From assembly GCF_001922345.1 (NCBI RefSeq), contig NZ_CP018812.1, forward strand, positions 2,356,001-2,420,000: a DNA stretch of 64,000 nucleotides, read 5' to 3'. A model generated the notes under the pieces. That model did no database searches, was not told the origin of the DNA, and saw only the letters and a program-made list of their open reading frames with translations. Below, one piece after another: positions 9,286 through 17,619 of this stretch. The DNA is from Paraburkholderia sp. SOS3 (GTDB lineage: Bacteria; Pseudomonadota; Gammaproteobacteria; Burkholderiales; Burkholderiaceae). The position numbers were made by a program, and so were the translations under genes. Numbering within the stretch: the stretch's first letter is position 1; each line of letters opens with the position of its first letter.

Positions 9286-9408
9286 CTATCTCCCAGGCAG
9301 CACATCGGCCGATCGATCACTGCGATTCCGTGCGGCGGGTTTGGCCGCGAGTTCGTCCAGTGCTGCATGTGCGGCGTCGATGCTCGCGGCGAGCGTCTGG
9401 CCGTCCAC
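9286..9408 (-). CDS. short ORF upstream of dhaK (40 aa)
   Basis: A GTG-started ORF of 40 codons with GGAGG four bases upstream, ending 12 bases before dhaK. The product begins MDGQTLAASIDAAHAALDEL and is hydrophilic and partly helical; I do not recognise it. The strong Shine-Dalgarno, GC-rich third positions in the first half and tight spacing suggest it is translated, either as a small protein or as a leader coupling translation to dhaK. Confidence 0.5.
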   Translation of the reverse strand: MDGQTLAASIDAAHAALDELAAKPAARNRSDRSADVLPGR

Positions 9409-9469
9409 GTTGCCTCCCTGTTCGTTCGAACGGGCCGGAAGTCGTCTTGCGAGGCGGCCGCGCACACAA

Positions 9470-9498
9470 AACATAACGTTTCGCGAATCGAATACCAA
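9470..9498 (-). promoter_or_regulatory. sigma70-type promoter for the short ORF and dhaK
   Basis: Leftward TTGGTA (9493-9498) and TATGTT (9470-9475) are separated by 17 bases. This gives a leader of about 55 bases to the GTG at 9408. Each hexamer matches consensus at four positions. Confidence 0.5.
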
Positions 9499-9695
9499 GC
9501 GTTTTGTAACGAAGCAATGTTCGTACGCATAGGCGCGGGTCGGACTGCTGGTACAGTGGCGCGTCGGCGCGCCTCAGTGGCGAGCCGGACTGCATCGACC
9601 CGAGGCCTCGATATCCCGACGGCTCGTGACCTCCAGGCTTCGCAACGTGCAACCTCGAAGCCCGCGCCCACGCCATCGAAACCGGAGAACGCACA

Positions 9696-10046
9696 ATGAC
9701 TGAACGAAAAGGCCCGTTTTTCGCACGAAGCGCCGCTGCGCTTGCCGCGTTGGCGGCCGTCTCGCTTGCCGCCTGCTCCAGCACGGCACCCGTTGAATTT
9801 TCGTTGTCGGGCGCCGACGCGCCTTCGCTTACGCGCGCCGATGACCTCGACTTCGGTCCGATGGACCACTCGATCGCCGAATGCAAGACCGTGTCGCGCA
9901 ACTCGGGGCAAGGACGTTGCACGCAGCTGCGCGCGTACGAGTCGTGCATGAAGACGCGCGGCTATATCACCGTGCTGGGACCGGAGAATTCGTCCGGATG
10001 CGGGGATCCCGATTGGGAAAAGGACGTGCGCAAATGGCTGCAGTGA
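9696..10046 (+). CDS. small lipoprotein with four cysteines in the mature part (116 aa)
   Basis: A signal peptide ends in the lipobox SLAACSS, with acylated Cys27. The mature part contains Cys residues in IAECKT, GRCTQLRAYESCMKT and SSGCGD, spaced like a disulfide-stabilised or CHCH-like small domain. I do not recognise a named family. GGAG lies 8 bases before the ATG. It probably resides in the outer membrane facing the periplasm. It is alone, convergent with the tetR gene at 10133, with a GC-rich hairpin between the two stops. Confidence 0.75.
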   Translation: MTERKGPFFARSAAALAALAAVSLAACSSTAPVEFSLSGADAPSLTRADDLDFGPMDHSIAECKTVSRNSGQGRCTQLRAYESCMKTRGYITVLGPENSSGCGDPDWEKDVRKWLQ

Positions 10047-10091
10047 AGAACGTCAACTGAAGGACGTCGCGAACATCGCGCGGTATCGATC

Positions 10092-10122
10092 GCGCCCGGC
10101 CGCATCTTCGTCCGGCGGGCGC
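10092..10122. terminator. possible bidirectional terminator hairpin
   Basis: GCGCCCG (10092-10098) pairs with CGGGCGC (10116-10122) between two convergent genes, with extra inner pairing. No T run follows on either strand, so this is weak evidence. Confidence 0.3.
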
Positions 10123-10132
10123 ATCATGCTCG

Positions 10133-10750
10133 TCAATCGAGCAGCTTCATCGCGAGATCGGCCGTCTGCCGCATCTGCGCCCGCGTACGGCCGGTCTTGC
10201 CGATCACGCGCATGCCTTGCATCGCACAGAGCATGAGGCGCGCGGTCGCTTCGCCGTCGACGCGCTTCGATATCGAACCGTCTTTCTGCCCCGCACGAAT
10301 CAGCGCGGCAATCAGCGTTTCGATTTTGCGAAAGCCTGTATTCACGCGCTGGACCACATCGGCCTCGAACGTGCCGAGCACCATCGCGCTGCCGGCCAGC
10401 AGGCAGCCACGTTTGCCCGCTGCCCCCGACGATGCATCGGCATGGAACATCAGCACGCGATGAATCGCCTCGCGCGGCGGCAGGCCTGGTTCGACGGCGC
10501 GCCGCAACGATTCGTCGCGCGTGGCCTGCATGCGGTCGAACGCGGCGATGAAAACCGCCTGTTTGTCTTTAAACGCTTTATAGACACTGCCTGACGCGAG
10601 ATCCATCGCGTTGGTCAGATCGACGATCGACGTGGCGTAAAAGCCGCGCTCGCAGAATACCGCCACGGCCTTGTCGAGCGCCGCGTCGATATCGAATTCG
10701 CGAGGGCGTCCCCGGCTTCTGGATGGCGCTGTGGCGGACGTATCTGTCAT
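10133..10750 (-). CDS. TetR family transcriptional regulator (205 aa)
   Basis: An N-terminal TetR HTH begins at about residue 10: RGRPREFDIDAALDKAVAVF then YATSIVDLTNAMDLASGSVY and KAFKDKQAVF. The C-terminal ligand domain resembles the TetR_C group found beside short-chain dehydrogenases or efflux genes (GKRGCLLAGSAMVLG). I start the protein at the ATG at 10750. A TTG twelve codons upstream is unlikely because that stretch is the promoter itself: TTGATT and TATAAT are placed so that transcription should begin at the A of this ATG. The gene has no obvious divergent target; the neighbour to the right is the regulator at 10905-11957. Confidence 0.9.
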   Translation of the reverse strand: MTDTSATAPSRSRGRPREFDIDAALDKAVAVFCERGFYATSIVDLTNAMDLASGSVYKAFKDKQAVFIAAFDRMQATRDESLRRAVEPGLPPREAIHRVLMFHADASSGAAGKRGCLLAGSAMVLGTFEADVVQRVNTGFRKIETLIAALIRAGQKDGSISKRVDGEATARLMLCAMQGMRVIGKTGRTRAQMRQTADLAMKLLD

Positions 10751-10756
10751 GAACGC

Positions 10757-10786
10757 ATTATAGGGAAGGGCTAATTTCTTAATCAA
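10757..10786 (-). promoter_or_regulatory. consensus promoter giving a leaderless tetR transcript
   Basis: Leftward TTGATT (10781-10786) and perfect TATAAT (10757-10762) are 18 bases apart. Standard spacing puts +1 at 10750, the first base of the tetR ATG, and no Shine-Dalgarno precedes it. Confidence 0.65.
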
Positions 10787-10904
10787 GCCGGTGAATAGTA
10801 ATTCAACTGCTTGCTAGCCGCGTGACAAATGCGTGTCGATACGACGGGTTTTGTTAAAGTAATCAGTAATTGACTGTATATAATCTGTTAGCGTAATTTC
10901 GTCG

Positions 10905-11957
10905 TCATCTTCTGTTTTTGTGCGCAGTCGAGGCGAGCACACGCGGCGACGTCGGCTTGCCGCTTGCGCCGTCAACCGCATCGCGCAGCAACCGGTTCTC
11001 CTCCGTCTTTCGTTGCAGCAGTGCCTGCAGGTGACGAATCTTCTCGACCGCCGCACTCAAGTCGGACACGAGCACCGGCTCTTCGCGCAAAGCGCCGCCG
11101 GCGGGTGCGGCCACCCCGTTGCGCGGCCGATCGCCGGCCGCCGGCGGGCGTTTGCGCGGCGGCAGCTCCGGCGGCGCGACCGGGGCACTGGCCGGTGAGC
11201 CGACCGGCCGCTGTTCCTGCTGCAGTTCCGGGCCACGCGCCACATCGACGACCGACGAAAGGCGAAATCCGGCGCCGCGCACCGTCTCGATCACGAGACT
11301 GTTGCGCAGCGGCTCGAGCGTTTCCCGCAGCGACTTGATATAGACGTCGACAATGCCTTCCTTGACAGACGAACCGAACCACACGTTTTCGATGATGTCC
11401 TTGCGTGAAAGCACCTTGTACGGGTTCTCCACGAAAAAGCGCAGCAACCGGTAGCAGGTCGGGCCCAGTTGCAACTCGACTTCGTGCTGGTCTTGCGCCG
11501 TTCGCGCAAACGCGCGGCGCGCATCCAGGTCCATTGTCAGCGTCTCGACAGCCACGCGGCGGCGCACTTCCCGGTATTCGATCGGCCGCAGCACGACCTG
11601 CACGCGCGCCATCAGTTCGCGAACGCCGAAAGGTCTTTTCACGTAATCGTCGGCACCTGCATCGAGCGCGCGGACGCATTCGTCTTCGCCCCCGTCTTCC
11701 TCGCCGAGCACGATGATCGGCATGCGGCTCGTGGCCGAATGCGTGCGCAAATCATTGATCAGCGACACGCCCGATGCGTCGGGCAATTTCCAGCGCAGCA
11801 GGACCGCCTGAGGATGCTCCTGCTCGATCAGCATGGCAGCCCGCTCGACGGAAAATGCGGCGAGCGGTTCGTGGCCTGCGAGCCTGACCTCGTTCCACAA
11901 GATCTCGGCGCACGACGTGTCCCATTCGACGATCAATATTTTTGCAATAGTGCCCAT
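10905..11957 (-). CDS. atypical OmpR-type response regulator with C-terminal coiled coil (350 aa)
   Basis: Residues about 5-122 are a receiver domain and about 133-236 an OmpR/PhoB winged helix ending in ETVRGAGFRL. The receiver keeps Lys107 in YVKRPF, but the phosphoacceptor Asp is replaced by Arg55 (AVLLRWKLPD, where relatives have LLDWxLP). The switch Thr/Ser is Gly85, and the acidic pair reads E-W-D. Phosphorylation by a histidine kinase therefore looks impossible, and no kinase gene is adjacent. A Pro/Ala-rich linker (about 240-295) leads to a coiled coil (VEKIRHLQALLQRKTEENRL) that resembles the leucine-zipper segment of IS3-family OrfA transposases. The protein probably binds DNA constitutively or dimerises through this extension. 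Confidence 0.85.
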   Translation of the reverse strand: MGTIAKILIVEWDTSCAEILWNEVRLAGHEPLAAFSVERAAMLIEQEHPQAVLLRWKLPDASGVSLINDLRTHSATSRMPIIVLGEEDGGEDECVRALDAGADDYVKRPFGVRELMARVQVVLRPIEYREVRRRVAVETLTMDLDARRAFARTAQDQHEVELQLGPTCYRLLRFFVENPYKVLSRKDIIENVWFGSSVKEGIVDVYIKSLRETLEPLRNSLVIETVRGAGFRLSSVVDVARGPELQQEQRPVGSPASAPVAPPELPPRKRPPAAGDRPRNGVAAPAGGALREEPVLVSDLSAAVEKIRHLQALLQRKTEENRLLRDAVDGASGKPTSPRVLASTAHKNRR

Positions 11958-12519
11958 AGATGCGTGATGGCCTTATCGACGATGCGTTTCGAGCGGCATA
12001 CGCGCTCACGCCGGCCATTGTGAGCGCCTGACTTTTGCGCACGTTCTGAAAAAGGAAACATAAGATTCCAAAATAGAGAAACGTCCCTTTTCGATAGCTG
12101 TGCAGCCGCAATGCGCGCCTTTCTCGCTATCGGCGAAGCGCGCACAGCAAGCAGGCATACCGTCTTTGCGCGGCACGCGTGTCTAAAGCCGGGCGACGGC
12201 AAAAAGGGAGTTGTCGTTTTCATAACAATCGATGCGGGGAGAATATTCCAGGGCTCGGTGACACGACCTTATCAGTGTCACGAATGCCTGATCCGGCACT
12301 GCCCAGGTCACTTATCGGCAAACTGCAACCATCGAATGAGCACGGACGCGCACGAACGGCGGTGCGCCTGATGGCGCACCTGCCGGATGCGGTATTGAAG
12401 TTGGATCAGATGCGCGCGAGTGGCGCTCATCGATGCAAGCGAAGCCGCGGATGTGCAATGCGTGCGCAAGCGCACAGCGGCCGATAGGCCGCGGCAGGGG
12501 TCTACGCCATCGTATAGCG
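11958..12519. other. intergenic region
   Basis: About 560 bases lie between the lipoprotein gene stop at 12520 and the regulator start at 11957, both leftward genes. Open frames here lack ribosome-binding sites and recognisable products. An AT-rich patch at about 12,045-12,100 is the likeliest position of the regulator's promoter, without a clean consensus. Confidence 0.45.
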
Positions 12520-12813
12520 CTAGTCCACCGTATGAATAACCGGTGGCCGCAGCCCGTCCGATGCCGGTTGCGGCGCGGACATCGCCCACGGCGCGGGCGC
12601 GAGACCCGTCGGCGTGCCGTTGCCGCCGTCGCTGTTGTCGTTGCCGCTGTTGTCGTAGCGACCGGCGGCGGCGGTATTTTCGGACGCGGCGCCTGTCGGG
12701 TCGGAAGCGCCGGTTTGCGCGGCCGTCGAGTCGCCGCGTTCACCGCATGCGCTCAACAATGCACCGGTAATCAACAAGGCAAGAACGTGCGGCCTGATCG
12801 ACGCTCGCGGCAC
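12520..12813 (-). CDS. small lipoprotein downstream of phospholipase C (97 aa)
   Basis: A GTG start at 12813 is supported by GGAG 7 bases upstream. The signal peptide ends in the lipobox GALLSACGERG. The mature part is low-complexity and acidic (NSGNDNSDGGNGTPTG), ending PPVIHTVD. It begins 79 bases after the phospholipase C stop codon on the same strand, so the two are probably co-transcribed. I recognise no domain; a membrane-anchored accessory to the exported enzyme is a guess from position only. Confidence 0.7.
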   Translation of the reverse strand: MPRASIRPHVLALLITGALLSACGERGDSTAAQTGASDPTGAASENTAAAGRYDNSGNDNSDGGNGTPTGLAPAPWAMSAPQPASDGLRPPVIHTVD

Positions 12814-12892
12814 GATGGTCTCCTCGAAATATTCAGCGGCCGGCGCCGCGCAGGCGAATCGGCCCGCGCGGCGCCAGCCGGTTCGCCTGTGC

Positions 12893-14989
12893 CTAGCCGC
12901 CGAGCGCCGGATCCGACACGCTGTCGCGCCCCGTCTCCACGTGGCCGGCAATCCGCCATTGCGCGTTGCTGTCCGTGTCGACCGTGATCGTCAGGTCGTA
13001 CCAGCCGAACGACTTGCGCAAGTCGACCATCACCGTGTTTGCGTCGTTGCCGCGCACATGCAGCGAACCTTGGACATGCGAGTCGTACGCGCTCGAAATT
13101 TTGAACGTGCAAGCGTCGCGGCCATCGTTTTTCAGACGCAGCTGCAGGTTGCCGTTCGCAACGTCGTAGCCGTCCTTGATTTCCACGCTGCCGCTCTGGT
13201 GACGTCCGCTCGAATCGACCTTGCCGACGAAGCGGCGCAGGAAGCCGTTCGGTCCGAATACCGAGAAGTCGTAGCCGCCGTTCGCTGCGAGCATCAACTG
13301 GTCGGCGAGGTCTTTGCCCGCTTCGACGGTATAGCTGCGCGGCAGGTCCTGCACGTTGCCCGAATAGACGAGGAAGTTCGCTCCGAGCTTGCCCGTGTTC
13401 GTGAGGTGCAGACGGAACGCATTGCCGCCGCCGCTCACGTCGCCGCGCACGAAGAACTCGTAGTCGAGTGCGCGTGCGGGCCGCACGCCCGGCTCCTGTT
13501 TCGGCAGCGACTGCGCGCCCGGCACCGCCGGCACGACGTCCGGATGACGGTTCTGGTCCGGGGGAAACGACGTGGACGGCAGTGCCGGCACGTGACCGTT
13601 CGGGTTGCGGAAATCGAACGCCGAAGTCAGGTCGCCGCAGACCGCGCGGCGCCACGCCGTGATATTCGGCTCGTGCAGGTCGTGGTGGCGACCGAAGCGC
13701 TTCTCGATAAAGCGGATGATCGATGTATGGTCGAACACTTCCGAGCAGACGTAGCCGCCCTTCGACCACGGCGACACGACGAGCATCGGCACGCGCGGCC
13801 CGAGACCGTACGGACCGGGCTGATTGTCGCCCGCGCCCGCGTAGAACTCATTGGCCGTCGAGACGGTCGAGCGGCCCGTGTCCGGCGTCGACGACGCATA
13901 CGGCGGCGGCATATGGTCGAAGAGACCATCGTTCTCGTCGTACGTGATGAGCAGCACCGTCTTGCTCCACACTTCCGGGTTCGACGTCAACGCCTGCAGC
14001 ACCTGGTCGACATACCACGCGCCGTAATTCGGCGGCCAGTTGCCGTGTTCGGAGAATGCCTCCGGCGCGACGATGTACGAGACCTGCGGCAACGTGTTGT
14101 TCTTCACATCGTTAAGCAGGATGTCGAAATAACCGCCGCCCTGCAGCACGTTGGTGCCCGTGCGTGCCGCCTGATAAAGCGGGCTGCCCGGCTGCGCGTT
14201 GCGGTACTGGTTGAAATACAGCAGCGACGTGTCGCCGTAGTTGCCGATAAACGGATTGTCGGTCCAGCCCCACGCGCCTTTGGCGTCGAGACCGTTGCCG
14301 ATGTCCTGATAGACCTTCCAGGAAACGCCCGCCGCCTGCAGCTTTTCCGGGAACGTGCTCCACCCGTAGCCGGCTTCGGCGTTGTCGATCACCGGGCCGC
14401 CGCCGCTGCCGTCATTGCCGACCCAGCCGGTCCACATGTAGTAGCGGTTCGGATCGGTCGGCGTCATCGCCGAGCAGTGGTACGCGTCGCAAACCGTGAA
14501 CGCGTCGGCGAGGCTGTAATGGAACGGCATGTCCTCGCGCGTCATGTAGAACATCGTCGTCGCGGACTTCGCGGGCACCCACTGATCGTAACGGCCGTTG
14601 TTCCATGCATCGTGCGTGCCGATCCAGCCGTGATCGAGGTCCACCACGAACTGCGAGCCGAGGTTCGGCAGATTCGGACGGAACGGCAGGACATACCCGT
14701 CTGCGTTCGGCGCCGGTTGATAGAACACCGGCTTGCCGGTGGAAAGCGGAATCGGCCGCGAGTCGCCAAAGCCTCGCACGCCACGCAGCGTGCCGAAGTA
14801 GTTATCGAAAGAACGGTTCTCCTGCATGAGCACGACGATGTGCTCGACGTCTTCGATCGTGCCTTTTGCGTTGTGCGCGGGGATAGCCAATGCGTTGCGA
14901 ATACCAACCGGAAATGCTCCGAGAGCGGTGGCTGCGCCGGCGGCTTGCGCAGCCGCACGCAGGAAATCACGACGGCTATTCGATGTCAT
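12893..14989 (-). CDS. phosphocholine-specific phospholipase C, Tat-exported (698 aa)
   Basis: A twin-arginine signal (SRRDFLRAAAQAAGAA) starts the protein. The acid-phosphatase/phosphoesterase core follows: HIVVLMQENRSFDNYFG with the metal-binding Glu/Asn, later ITYDENDGLFDHMPPP and HTSIIRFIEKRFG. The C-terminal 220 residues contain the two DUF756-type repeats of bacterial PLC. The family cleaves phosphatidylcholine or sphingomyelin outside the cytoplasm and can provide phosphate or act on host membranes. The ATG at 14989 was chosen over a TTG three codons upstream; both have AGGA nearby. A lipoprotein gene follows in the same direction. Length and signal agree with PlcN/PlcH-type enzymes of Burkholderia. 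Confidence 0.95.
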   Translation of the reverse strand: MTSNSRRDFLRAAAQAAGAATALGAFPVGIRNALAIPAHNAKGTIEDVEHIVVLMQENRSFDNYFGTLRGVRGFGDSRPIPLSTGKPVFYQPAPNADGYVLPFRPNLPNLGSQFVVDLDHGWIGTHDAWNNGRYDQWVPAKSATTMFYMTREDMPFHYSLADAFTVCDAYHCSAMTPTDPNRYYMWTGWVGNDGSGGGPVIDNAEAGYGWSTFPEKLQAAGVSWKVYQDIGNGLDAKGAWGWTDNPFIGNYGDTSLLYFNQYRNAQPGSPLYQAARTGTNVLQGGGYFDILLNDVKNNTLPQVSYIVAPEAFSEHGNWPPNYGAWYVDQVLQALTSNPEVWSKTVLLITYDENDGLFDHMPPPYASSTPDTGRSTVSTANEFYAGAGDNQPGPYGLGPRVPMLVVSPWSKGGYVCSEVFDHTSIIRFIEKRFGRHHDLHEPNITAWRRAVCGDLTSAFDFRNPNGHVPALPSTSFPPDQNRHPDVVPAVPGAQSLPKQEPGVRPARALDYEFFVRGDVSGGGNAFRLHLTNTGKLGANFLVYSGNVQDLPRSYTVEAGKDLADQLMLAANGGYDFSVFGPNGFLRRFVGKVDSSGRHQSGSVEIKDGYDVANGNLQLRLKNDGRDACTFKISSAYDSHVQGSLHVRGNDANTVMVDLRKSFGWYDLTITVDTDSNAQWRIAGHVETGRDSVSDPALGG

Positions 14990-15588
14990 GTTCGTCAATC
15001 ATCCTGATGAGTGGGGAGGGAACGGCGGCTGAAAACAGGGGCAAGCGTGGTCGAGAAAGATGACTCGCCTGTGGCAGCTCCATTCGAAAAAAATACATAT
15101 CCTGGATGACCGTGCTTAGCATTCCTGGTTAATCAGTTAGCGGTCTTTAATCCGCAAGTGCTTGTGCCGATTCGGTTTACGGTCTGACAAATAATTCGTT
15201 CTGCATGCAAGCGGTACCGGCGTGGAGGACATTGCCGCTCCTGAGGGACCGTATTTTTTTCTAAAGTGATTTCCCTGGTGCACAGTCAATATCGTTGCTG
15301 CTATTCGCGCGCGGCGCGACGCCTGCGATGCGTGATGGGTGTGTGAGATGTGTTGAGCTAAATATGGCGCGACAGGAAGCATTGCTTGCGATCGACGACC
15401 GAGTTGCGCGACTGACACGCGGCCTTCACAAGCACCGGCGATACTGCGTCCACTTCCAGGTGAAAGGGAGCTCCCCCGCGATACCTGATGCCGGCAACCC
15501 GACACGCTCCATGCGTTTCGGGCATCATGGCGTGCCCACCGTTTAGCGGCGGCACGACCACGAACCTTGCCGTTCCGGCTATCGACAT
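14990..15588. other. intergenic region between plc and chrA
   Basis: About 600 bases between divergent genes. The part near 15,080-15,270 is AT-richer with runs of A and T, a likely promoter zone for the phospholipase gene. A leftward 76-codon frame at 15358-15588 shares the CATATG with the chrA start and has an AGAGG upstream, but it matches nothing and I do not call it. Confidence 0.45.
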
Positions 15589-16857
15589 ATGAACACCTCT
15601 GCGCTTCCGTCCGCGCCACGCGCGCGACCACGTGCCGCACTCGAAGTGCTCGCCGTATTTCTGCGGCTTGGGCTGACCAGCTTCGGGGGGCCGATTGCTC
15701 ACCTCGGATACTTTCGTCGCGAGTTCGTCGTAAGACGCAACTGGCTCGACGACCAGCGCTACTCGGATCTCGTGGGCGTCTGTCAGTTTCTGCCTGGACC
15801 GACGAGCAGCCAGGTCGGCTTTTCGATCGGCTTGCTGCGCGCCGGGTGGCTCGGTGCGCTCGCCGCGTGGTGCGGTTTCACGTTGCCATCGGTACTGTTG
15901 CTGCTCGGCTTCGCCGTGCTTGCACCGCATCTTTCGGGCGGCCTCGGCGATGGCCTCGTGCATGGACTCAAACTCGTCGCGGTGGCGGTTGTCGCGCAGG
16001 CGGTCTGGGATATGGCGCGACGCTTGTGTCCGGATCGTCGGCGCGCCGCGATTGCGCTATGCGCGATGGCCGTGATCGGCGTGCTGACCGGCAACGTGTA
16101 TGCGCAACTCATTGCGATCGTGGTCGGTGCGCTGCTCGGCCTCGCGCTGTGCCGCGCGGCGACGCCGTCATCGTCATCTTCGTCGGCCGCGCTCGATCGA
16201 TCCCGACACGAGCAGCCCGCGCCTGACGCGCGGCTGCGCATCTCGCGTGCGGCCGGTGTGATCGCCCTGCTGATGTTCTGCGTTCTATTGCTTGTGCTTC
16301 CCGCCTTCTCGCGTTCGCACGACAGCCAGGCGTTGAAACTGTTCGACGCGTTCTATCGATCGGGCGCACTCGTGTTCGGCGGCGGCCATGTCGTGCTGCC
16401 GCTGCTGCAACAGCAAACGGTCGCGACCGGCTGGGTCGCGTCAAACGATTTTCTGGCTGGCTATGGCGCCGCTCAGGCTGTTCCCGGTCCGCTCTTCACA
16501 TTCGCTGCGTACCTCGGCTGGATGTCGACGTTACAGCCTCACCTCTGGACGGGCGCGCTCATCGCGACAGTCGCGATCTTCTTGCCCGGCATGCTGCTCG
16601 TGATCGCCGCGCTGCCGTGGTGGCAGTCGTTGCGCGCGCGACCCGCCGTGGCGGCGCTGCTCGCTGGCGTCAACGCCGCGGTGGTCGGATTGCTCGCGAT
16701 GGCGCTCTACTCGCCGGTCTGGACGAGCGCAGTTCACACGCCGATCGACTTCGCGGTCGCCGCGCTCGGATTCGTGCTGCTTGTGCGCTGGAATGCGCCG
16801 CCGCTGGCGATCGTCGCGCTGTGCGTCGCGACAGGCGTAGCGGCGACGGCTCTGTGA
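15589..16857 (+). CDS. chrA: chromate transporter, CHR family long form (422 aa)
   Basis: Two homologous CHR halves are visible. The first has FLRLGLTSFGGPIAHLGYF and the motif FLPGPTSSQVGF; the second has FYRSGALVFGGGHVVLPLL and AQAVPGPLFTFAAYLGW. Each half carries about five membrane segments, giving ten in the inner membrane, with a Ser-rich cytoplasmic linker at about residues 195-225. The family exports chromate using the proton-motive force. No chrB regulator is adjacent. The ATG at 15589 has no strong ribosome-binding site. The gene ends 9 bases before the convergent ohrR gene. Confidence 0.93.
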   Translation: MNTSALPSAPRARPRAALEVLAVFLRLGLTSFGGPIAHLGYFRREFVVRRNWLDDQRYSDLVGVCQFLPGPTSSQVGFSIGLLRAGWLGALAAWCGFTLPSVLLLLGFAVLAPHLSGGLGDGLVHGLKLVAVAVVAQAVWDMARRLCPDRRRAAIALCAMAVIGVLTGNVYAQLIAIVVGALLGLALCRAATPSSSSSSAALDRSRHEQPAPDARLRISRAAGVIALLMFCVLLLVLPAFSRSHDSQALKLFDAFYRSGALVFGGGHVVLPLLQQQTVATGWVASNDFLAGYGAAQAVPGPLFTFAAYLGWMSTLQPHLWTGALIATVAIFLPGMLLVIAALPWWQSLRARPAVAALLAGVNAAVVGLLAMALYSPVWTSAVHTPIDFAVAALGFVLLVRWNAPPLAIVALCVATGVAATAL

Positions 16858-16866
16858 TGAACTCCG

Positions 16867-17430
16867 TCACTCGTCGTGCGCGTGCCGGATGAGGTTGTCG
16901 CGCAACGCGCTCACCGACTTCTGCAGCTTTTTGAATTCGTCTTTGCTCAACCCGGTCGCCTCGACGAGATTCCTGCCGAACGCGTTTTTACGCAGATCGC
17001 GACCTGCTTCGGTCAGGCTCACGAGCACCTGGCGCTCGTCCGACGGATCGCGTTGCCGGCGCAGATAGCCCATCGCCTCGAGCTTCTTCAGAATCGGCGT
17101 CAGCGTGTTCGATTCGAGGAACAGCTTTTCGCCCAGCGCGCCGACGGTCACGTTGCCCATCTCCCACAGCACGATGATCGTGATGTATTGCGTGTATGTC
17201 AGACCGAGTTCGTCGAGAATCGGCCGATATGCACGGCCAAACGCCAGATTGGCCGAATAGACCGCGAAACACAGATAGTCGGCCAGCCGCTGCGTCGATG
17301 GATCGGACGCGTCGGCCGCGGGGTCGCTTCGATCGCTTCGATCGCTTCGGTGCTCGGTTCGGTGTTCGACCTGCTGGTCCGCGGGCTGGTCGCTGCGGCG
17401 CGCCGCAGCGTTCGTTCGTGAAGTCGTCAT
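16867..17430 (-). CDS. ohrR: OhrR, MarR-family organic peroxide sensor (187 aa)
   Basis: The MarR winged-helix domain starts near residue 45. The sensing Cys is in YLCFAVYSANLAFGRAY, the exact OhrR motif, and the recognition region reads LFLESNTLTPILKKLEAMGY. Reduced OhrR represses ohr; oxidation of this Cys by organic hydroperoxide releases DNA. GAGGGG precedes the ATG. An unusual N-terminal extension of about 45 residues contains RSDRSDRSD, encoded by a 9-base tandem repeat near 17,330-17,355. It is divergent from ohr, and the 189-base spacer carries two matching inverted repeats, supporting repression of both genes. Confidence 0.93.
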   Translation of the reverse strand: MTTSRTNAAARRSDQPADQQVEHRTEHRSDRSDRSDPAADASDPSTQRLADYLCFAVYSANLAFGRAYRPILDELGLTYTQYITIIVLWEMGNVTVGALGEKLFLESNTLTPILKKLEAMGYLRRQRDPSDERQVLVSLTEAGRDLRKNAFGRNLVEATGLSKDEFKKLQKSVSALRDNLIRHAHDE

Positions 17431-17477
17431 CTGTATGCCCCTCTTCGGCGTTCATAGGACCGCCGCATCATCGCCGA

Positions 17478-17506
17478 ATAATACATCGGATGCGATTTAA
17501 TCGAAA
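17478..17506 (-). promoter_or_regulatory. candidate ohrR promoter
   Basis: Leftward TATTAT (17478-17483) lies 17 bases from TTTCGA (17501-17506). The spacer and -35 overlap the first CGATTNAATCG operator, as expected for autorepression. Confidence 0.4.
17493..17503. promoter_or_regulatory. OhrR operator candidate 1
   Basis: CGATTTAATCG is an inverted repeat with 5-base arms around one central base. The same arms recur at 17549-17559 in the same spacer. Confidence 0.5.
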
Positions 17507-17548
17507 GTGCTTGACTTGGCGGCGCACATCGACAATGATTCACGCATC

Positions 17549-17559
17549 CGATTCAATCG
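17549..17559. promoter_or_regulatory. OhrR operator candidate 2
   Basis: CGATTCAATCG repeats the arms of the first site, just upstream of a TATAAA (17567-17572) that is a likely -10 for ohr. Binding here would block ohr transcription. Confidence 0.5.
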
Positions 17560-17619
17560 CATGCGATATAAAAGCGTGGATCGGGGAGATAACCTCTTAT
17601 TTCACAAAGGAAATTTTCC

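Noticed and set aside
12111..12371. Rightward 86-codon frame in the gap before the lipoprotein
   Set aside because: No ribosome-binding site, no recognisable domain, and composition unlike neighbouring genes.
15358..15588. Leftward 76-codon frame that shares CATATG with the chrA start
   Set aside because: It has an AGAGG upstream, but that lies inside chrA; the product resembles nothing and the codon pattern is only moderately gene-like.
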